This document shows positions 14,983 to 19,810 of a stretch of DNA of 19,810 nucleotides, piece by piece (the stretch's first letter is position 1; every line of letters begins with the position of its first letter). The stretch comes from Kocuria sp. (GTDB lineage: Bacteria > Actinomycetota > Actinomycetes > Actinomycetales > Micrococcaceae). The notes beneath the pieces were generated by a model. That model made no database searches, was not told the origin of the DNA, and saw only the letters and a list, made by a program, of their open reading frames with translations. Where the stretch lies: contig JAKDJD010000042.1 of the NCBI GenBank assembly GCA_030454085.1, positions 1-19,810 on the forward strand. The letters run 5' to 3'. Position numbers and translations under genes: made by a program.

Positions 14983-17900
14983 ATGGCTCACCAGGAGAAG
15001 ACCGAAACCACCGTCGAACGCGTGCGGTACGAGCTCCCGGAGGAGCAGGTCGATGCCTCGATCTTGAGGGACCTCGCGGAAGCGGGCCCCGATCGTCCTG
15101 CCGCGACCCGACTGTTCCGCCCTTCGACGGACGACGACCAGAACAGGATCGCCGGGAAGGAAGTTCGCCTTCGGGTCTACCTGCGTGAGCCTCGAGCCCT
15201 GTCCGATCTCCTGCCGATTCTGCAGAATCTGGGGCTCCACGTGGTCGACCAGATTCCCTACGACGTGCACACCAAGGACGGCGCAACGTTCGCCCTCTAC
15301 GATTTCGGGGTCGTGTTCCCCGAGGGCGTGGACATCGACGAAGTCCTTCCCCTGGCCGAGGACGCTCTGTGCGCGGTGCTCGCCGGGCGTGCTGAACCCG
15401 GTTCCGCCAACCGGCTGGTTCTGTTCGAGTCCCTGCCGTGGCGAACCGTCGCCGTGCTGCGTGCATACTGCCGGTACCTGTTGCAGCTCGGAACCGAGTA
15501 CAGCCGACCCTTCATGGCGGACGCCTTGGTCCAGAATGCGCCAGTGACCAAGTTGCTCGTGCAGCTGTTCCGCGTGGGCTTCGATCCCGAGTGGGAGCAC
15601 GGGGCATCGGCCGAGCGGCGCCGCGAAAAGCAGGAGGAAGTCCGGGGAGAGATCCGCGCGGCTCTCGACGACGTCGCCGATCTCTCTCAGGACCGGTTCC
15701 TGCGGACGATGACGGAGGTCGTGTCCGCCACGGTCCGCACCAACGCGTACCTCGGCAAAGAAACTATTGCCCTCAAGTTGTTGCCTCGGAAGATCGAGGA
15801 GGCGCCACTGCCGCGACCGGCCTTCGAGATCTGGGTCTATGCGCCGCGCGTCGAGGGCGTCCATCTGAGGTTCGGCAAGGTAGCTCGCGGCGGGTTGAGG
15901 TGGTCCGACCGTCGCAACGACTTCCGCACGGAGATCCTGGGCCTGGTCAAGGCCCAAATGACCAAGAACTCCGTGATCATCCCGACCGGCGCCAAGGGTG
16001 GCTTCTTCCCGAAGAATGCCCCGGGCCGCGATGAGGACCCGGAGGGTTACCAGAGGGAGGGCGAAGAGTCCTACAGGCTGTTCATCCAATCCCTGCTGGA
16101 CGTCACCGACAACCTGGTGACCACGGACAAGGGCGAGCACGAAGTGGTCTCCCCGGAGGGCGTGGTCGTGCTGGACGAGCCCGACCACTACCTCGTGGTC
16201 GCGGCGGACAAGGGCACGGCGACTTTCTCCGACTTCGCCAACTCGATCTCGCAAGAGAACGGTTTCTGGCTGGGGGATGCCTTCGCGTCGGGTGGTTCGG
16301 TGGGCTTCGATCACAAGGACATGGGCATCACCGCCAAGGGCGCTTGGGAGTCCGTCAAACGGCACTTCGCATCCCTCGGGGTCGACTGCCAGAGTGAGGA
16401 CTTCACGGCCATCGGCATCGGCGGTATGGCCGGAGACGTGTTCGGGAACGGCATGCTCCTGTCGGAACACACCAAGCTGGTCGCGGCCTTCGACAGCCGC
16501 CATATTTTCCTGGATCCCGATCCCGATGTGGCGAAGTCCTATGCCGAACGTCGTCGGTTGTTCGATCTTCCCCGGCCGTACTGGACGGACTACGACACGT
16601 CGCTCATCTCCGAAGGTGGCGGGATCTACAAGCGAAGCGACAAGTCGGTCGCCATCACACCGCAGGTCCGGGAGGCCCTCGGTCTGAAGGACGAGGTCGA
16701 GCGGCTCTCACCCGCCGAACTCGTGTCGGAAATACTGCGCGCCCCGGTGGATCTGCTGTACACGGGAGGGGCGGGAACCTACGTCAAGGCAACCGCCGAA
16801 ACCCATCAGGACGCGGGAGACAAGGACAACGACCCGCTGCGGATCGATGCTTCCGAGCTCAGGGCCAAGGTCGTCGGCGAAGGCGGAAACCTCGGCCTGA
16901 CTCAGCGGGCCAGGATCGAGGCCGCCAAGAATGGGGTCCTGGTCAATACGGATGCGGTCGACAATTCGGCCGGCGTCGAGACCTCCGACCGGGAAGTCAA
17001 CCTCAAGATTCTGGTGGACCGTTTGATCGAGCACGGTCACATCGACCGTGAGGAACGGGCCGGATTCATCGAGGAGCAGGTCGAAGAAGTCTCCGACATG
17101 GTTCTGTGCAGCAATCGGGACCAGAACATTCTGCTCCACGCCGAACGGCTCGGGACTCGGCCGACCAACAGTAGCGCCTCCCGATTCATCCATTTCCTCG
17201 AAGAGCATGCTGACCTCAACCGTGAGGTCGAGTTCCTGCCTTCGGACAAGGAACTCAGGAAGCGCCGTGAGAACGGGGAGAAGCTGACCAGCCCGGAACT
17301 GTCCGTGATGACGGCCTATTCCAAGATCGAGCTGACCCACGCACTCCTGGACGCAGGATTCGGCGACGACCCCTGGTTGGAGGAAGTCCTCCGCGAGTAC
17401 TTCCCGCAGCCCGTCACGGAACGGTTTGCCGAGTACTTCGGGGAGCACCCGTTGCGACGCGAGATCATCTGCACGCGCGTGGCCAACGAGATCGTGGATA
17501 CCGCGGGCATCGTCTTCGCCTACCGCGTCATGGAGGAAACCGGTGCGTCCGTCCTGACGGTCGCCCGCGCCTTCCTCGTGATCCGGGAACTGTTCGACCT
17601 GAGGAGACTCCGGAAGCTCCACCGGGACATTCCGGCCGACGCTGACCCCGAGGCCTGGCGGACCGTTATCCAGGACATCCAGCGGTTCACCGACCGTGCC
17701 GTGGGGTGGGCCATCCGCCACGGCGTCGTCGCCCGCAAGGACGAGTCCAAGGGCGGAGACGTCATCGCCGACGCCATCGAGGAGCTCGCTCCCGGCGTGG
17801 CGCTGCGGGACGACGTCGCGAGCCTGGTCGGGCAGAAGTCAGAGGCCTCGATCCGCCGGCGTCTCGAACAGGCCGAGGAATGGGGTCTGCCCGATGAACT

Positions 17901-18372
17901 GTCCCGCACCTGGGCGCAGCTGTGGGAGTCCCTGACCCTGCTGGATGTCGGCGTCGTCGCCGAGGAGTCAGGACTGGCGCCCCGCCAGGCGGCGCTGATG
18001 TACTTTGCGGTGGTGGACAGGTACGCGGTCCACGAGCTGTTGGCCGCGGTGACGGAGTTGCCCCGGGTCGGTCGGTGGGAATCCATCGCGCGAGCCTCCC
18101 TGAGGTCCGACCTGTACAAGGCCAGCGAGGAGTTCACGAAGCGTGTGCTCAAGGACCTTCCGACTTCCGACATGCCCCAGGATCCGGCCGAGGCGCGGTC
18201 GGCTCTTCTCCAGTGGGAGAACGAGCACCCGGCCTATGCTCCGAGTATCGCGCGTCTGACCGACGAGATGAACCTCGAGATCCAGGGCTACTCGGGCGGC
18301 TCGCGGCCCGTCGATCTGGCGACCCTTTCGGTGGCCGTCCGGACGCTGCTCCACCCGACGGGAGAGTTCTAG
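14983..18372 (+). CDS. NAD-glutamate dehydrogenase paralogue lacking the N-terminal regulatory region
   Basis: The protein has 1129 residues. ATG 14983 is preceded by GGGGGAG at 14972-14978, 4 nt away. Codons upstream in frame run only to 14923 and show no homology. Alignment to the large dehydrogenase starts at residue 16 against residue 550 (YELPEEQ against YEISEAV), so about 530 N-terminal residues are absent. The catalytic core is intact: RWSDRRNDFRTE from W307, KAQMTKNSVIIPTGAKGG from K323, GEGGNLGLTQ from 632 and NTDAVDNSAGVETSDREVN. In the 40 residues around the active site 36 are identical to the large enzyme. The helical C-terminus is kept. It probably oxidises glutamate without the usual allosteric domain, or forms mixed oligomers. 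It is close in size to the ~115 kDa glutamate dehydrogenases. The FAD-linked dehydrogenase gene follows 64 bp later. Confidence 0.88.
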   Translation: MAHQEKTETTVERVRYELPEEQVDASILRDLAEAGPDRPAATRLFRPSTDDDQNRIAGKEVRLRVYLREPRALSDLLPILQNLGLHVVDQIPYDVHTKDGATFALYDFGVVFPEGVDIDEVLPLAEDALCAVLAGRAEPGSANRLVLFESLPWRTVAVLRAYCRYLLQLGTEYSRPFMADALVQNAPVTKLLVQLFRVGFDPEWEHGASAERRREKQEEVRGEIRAALDDVADLSQDRFLRTMTEVVSATVRTNAYLGKETIALKLLPRKIEEAPLPRPAFEIWVYAPRVEGVHLRFGKVARGGLRWSDRRNDFRTEILGLVKAQMTKNSVIIPTGAKGGFFPKNAPGRDEDPEGYQREGEESYRLFIQSLLDVTDNLVTTDKGEHEVVSPEGVVVLDEPDHYLVVAADKGTATFSDFANSISQENGFWLGDAFASGGSVGFDHKDMGITAKGAWESVKRHFASLGVDCQSEDFTAIGIGGMAGDVFGNGMLLSEHTKLVAAFDSRHIFLDPDPDVAKSYAERRRLFDLPRPYWTDYDTSLISEGGGIYKRSDKSVAITPQVREALGLKDEVERLSPAELVSEILRAPVDLLYTGGAGTYVKATAETHQDAGDKDNDPLRIDASELRAKVVGEGGNLGLTQRARIEAAKNGVLVNTDAVDNSAGVETSDREVNLKILVDRLIEHGHIDREERAGFIEEQVEEVSDMVLCSNRDQNILLHAERLGTRPTNSSASRFIHFLEEHADLNREVEFLPSDKELRKRRENGEKLTSPELSVMTAYSKIELTHALLDAGFGDDPWLEEVLREYFPQPVTERFAEYFGEHPLRREIICTRVANEIVDTAGIVFAYRVMEETGASVLTVARAFLVIRELFDLRRLRKLHRDIPADADPEAWRTVIQDIQRFTDRAVGWAIRHGVVARKDESKGGDVIADAIEELAPGVALRDDVASLVGQKSEASIRRRLEQAEEWGLPDELSRTWAQLWESLTLLDVGVVAEESGLAPRQAALMYFAVVDRYAVHELLAAVTELPRVGRWESIARASLRSDLYKASEEFTKRVLKDLPTSDMPQDPAEARSALLQWENEHPAYAPSIARLTDEMNLEIQGYSGGSRPVDLATLSVAVRTLLHPTGEF

Positions 18373-18381
18373 AACACCCCG

Positions 18382-18412
18382 CCGCGGGGCGCCCGGCGAG
18401 GGTACCCCGCGG
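18382..18412. repeat. Intergenic hairpin CCGCGGGG / CCCCGCGG
   Basis: Perfect 8-bp arms at 18382-18389 and 18405-18412 flank a 15-nt loop between the glutamate dehydrogenase paralogue and the FAD-dependent gene. It could partly terminate transcription or protect the upstream mRNA. There is no T-run, so the two genes may still be cotranscribed. Confidence 0.45.
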
Positions 18413-18436
18413 CTCCGAGCATTGAGGAGAGGGCCA

Positions 18437-19804
18437 ATGACGACCTCGCACACAGCCACCCCCATCGTCGATCCATTGAGGCAACGCCTGGGGAGTCGAT
18501 TCCTCACGTCTGCTGAGGCGCTCCGTGACTTCTCGGGGGACCGGTCATTGGCCGTGGCCGAGGGCCAGCCTCTCGGGGTCGTCCTCGCGGAATCCGCCGA
18601 CGACGTCTCGGTTGCCCTGGCTTGGGCGAACGAGACGAAGACCCCGGTGTCGGTCCGGGGCGGCGGTTCGGGGCTGTCGGGTGGCGCGGTGTCCTACCCC
18701 GGTGGACTCGTGGTGTCTCTTGAGGCGATGAATCGCGTGCTGGACATCGACGTGGAGAACCGATTGGCCGACGTCGAGCCCGGAGTCATCACCTCCGACC
18801 TGGACGAGCACGCCCGGAAGCACGGCCTGTTCTTCGCCCCGGACCCGGCGAGCGTCCACCTGTCCACGGTGGGAGGCAACATCGCGACCGACGCAGGCGG
18901 CCTCCGGTGCATCGCCCACGGGACCACGGAAGCCTCGGTCGCGGCGCTGGAAGTCGTTCTGGCCGATGGCAGCATCATCCATACCGGGGCAAGAACCATC
19001 AAGAACGCGACCGGGCTCAACATGACACCGCTCTTCGTGGGCTCGGAGGGCACACTGGGTGTCATCACCCGGGCGACCGTTCGGCTCAAACCGGTTCCGG
19101 AAGGAACCCCGAGGACGTTCTGCGCGAGCTTTGACACCATCGAGGCGGCCGGTCGTGCCGTAACCTCGATCGTTTCCTCGAATCCGCGGCCGGAGGTGCT
19201 CGAACTGATCGATGCGATCTGTGCGCGCCTCATCGAGGACTTCGAACCCAGCGGTCTTCCGCAGCCCGAAGCGGCCCTGCTCCTCGGGCAGACGGTGGGC
19301 CCGACGGGGCAGCGGGACGCGGAGATCTTGGTCGCCGCGTGCGAACACATGGGCGCCACCGTGACCCGGATCGAGGAAGGCAGCGACCTGCTCGAGGCTC
19401 GGAGGATTGCCAACGGCGCGCTCATGGCGGGCCGCTACGCGGTCCATTGCGACGTCGGGGTCCCGGTCGGGAATCTCGTGGAGATGATGCGGGGTGTGCA
19501 GGCCATTTCCGAAGAAGCGGGCCGCGGAGTCTCCATCCTTGCCCACGCCGGCGACGGCAACCTGCATCCGGCTGTCGAATCCGACGAAACACCCGAAGAC
19601 CGCGCCGCGGCCGAGAAGATCGTGGACCGCATCACCGAACTCGCGATCAGCCTGGGCGGCGTGATCACCGGGGAACACGGCATCGGATCCATCAAGTATC
19701 GCGAACTGCCCCTCCAATTCGACGAGCCGACCCTCCGCGCGCAACGAGCCCTCAAAGCCGCACTCGATCCGCACGACATTCTGACGCCTGGCCGCGGAGT
19801 CTAG
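18437..19804 (+). CDS. FAD-binding 2-hydroxyacid dehydrogenase/oxidase, GlcD family
   Basis: The protein has 455 residues. ATG 18437 has AGGAG at 18425-18429, 7 nt upstream; a TTG at 18422 is an unlikely earlier start. The FAD-binding PCMH domain shows VRGGGSGLSGGA at 73-84, then DPASVHLSTVGGNIATDAGG and FVGSEGTLGVIT. The C-terminal FAD-oxidase domain has HAGDGNLHP at 370-378, with the metal or substrate-binding histidines, and GEHGIGSIK at 412-420. These are hallmarks of the GlcD / D-lactate / D-2-hydroxyglutarate dehydrogenase group. The length is normal for a GlcD subunit, and there is no iron-sulfur domain. The substrate cannot be set from sequence. Location next to glutamate dehydrogenase makes D-2-hydroxyglutarate (giving 2-oxoglutarate) one candidate, alongside D-lactate and glycolate. 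The gene is complete and ends 6 nt before the window end. Confidence 0.88.
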   Translation: MTTSHTATPIVDPLRQRLGSRFLTSAEALRDFSGDRSLAVAEGQPLGVVLAESADDVSVALAWANETKTPVSVRGGGSGLSGGAVSYPGGLVVSLEAMNRVLDIDVENRLADVEPGVITSDLDEHARKHGLFFAPDPASVHLSTVGGNIATDAGGLRCIAHGTTEASVAALEVVLADGSIIHTGARTIKNATGLNMTPLFVGSEGTLGVITRATVRLKPVPEGTPRTFCASFDTIEAAGRAVTSIVSSNPRPEVLELIDAICARLIEDFEPSGLPQPEAALLLGQTVGPTGQRDAEILVAACEHMGATVTRIEEGSDLLEARRIANGALMAGRYAVHCDVGVPVGNLVEMMRGVQAISEEAGRGVSILAHAGDGNLHPAVESDETPEDRAAAEKIVDRITELAISLGGVITGEHGIGSIKYRELPLQFDEPTLRAQRALKAALDPHDILTPGRGV

Positions 19805-19810
19805 CCCGGG

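Noticed and set aside
14917..16503. 528-codon minus-strand open frame opposite the second glutamate dehydrogenase
   Set aside because: It is the same kind of antisense shadow as in the first dehydrogenase, with no motifs.

Overview
The window is GC-rich DNA (roughly two thirds G+C by eye, with strong G/C preference at third codon positions). The gene families are typical of Actinomycetota: DUF6541 membrane protein, DUF2304, the large ~180 kDa class of NAD-glutamate dehydrogenase, and paired DUF202 proteins. I infer a free-living actinobacterium, probably order Micrococcales. The genus cannot be fixed from this sequence. No phage, plasmid, CRISPR, tRNA or rRNA signal was found.

Region 1 (1-6653, all plus strand) is one end of a cell-surface polysaccharide locus. 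It starts inside a DUF6541 protein of which only the C-terminal ectodomain is present, followed by a complete DUF6541 paralogue. Next come a short in-frame remnant resembling the end of a short-chain dehydrogenase, a DPM1/GtrB-like family 2 glycosyltransferase, a DUF2304 membrane protein, a second family 2 glycosyltransferase and a 12-helix flippase-like protein. The last four genes are tightly packed (4-bp overlaps, or an 8-bp gap) and probably form one operon. A plausible division of labour is lipid-linked sugar synthesis, transfer across the membrane, and transfer outside by the GT-C-like DUF6541 proteins.

Region 2 (6654-7193) is a gene-free stretch between convergent genes. It holds a block of palindromic repeats, including a long imperfect hairpin nested inside larger terminal inverted repeats, then short GC-rich repeats.

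Region 3 (7194-8641, minus strand) carries an EamA/DMT transporter and a DUF4385 protein. Both have a TANNNT box 6-7 nt before the start codon, which suggests leaderless transcripts.

Region 4 (8642-19804) is a glutamate catabolism region. It has a full-length NAD-specific glutamate dehydrogenase (about 1664 aa), a convergent pair of DUF202 membrane genes, a second glutamate dehydrogenase (about 1129 aa) that lacks the N-terminal ~530-residue regulatory region but keeps the active site, and a GlcD-type FAD-linked 2-hydroxyacid dehydrogenase. Both glutamate dehydrogenase upstream regions contain palindromes that look like regulator binding sites. A long inverted repeat separates the first dehydrogenase from the DUF202 pair. 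The two dehydrogenases and the 2-hydroxyacid oxidase could all feed 2-oxoglutarate or reducing equivalents into central metabolism; that link is inference.

The most unusual items are the paired full-length and N-terminally reduced glutamate dehydrogenases, the nested palindrome block at 6855-7035, the GTGAC/GTCAC dyad cluster upstream of the second dehydrogenase, and the three-component-like glycosylation set. None is clearly a new biological system on sequence alone.
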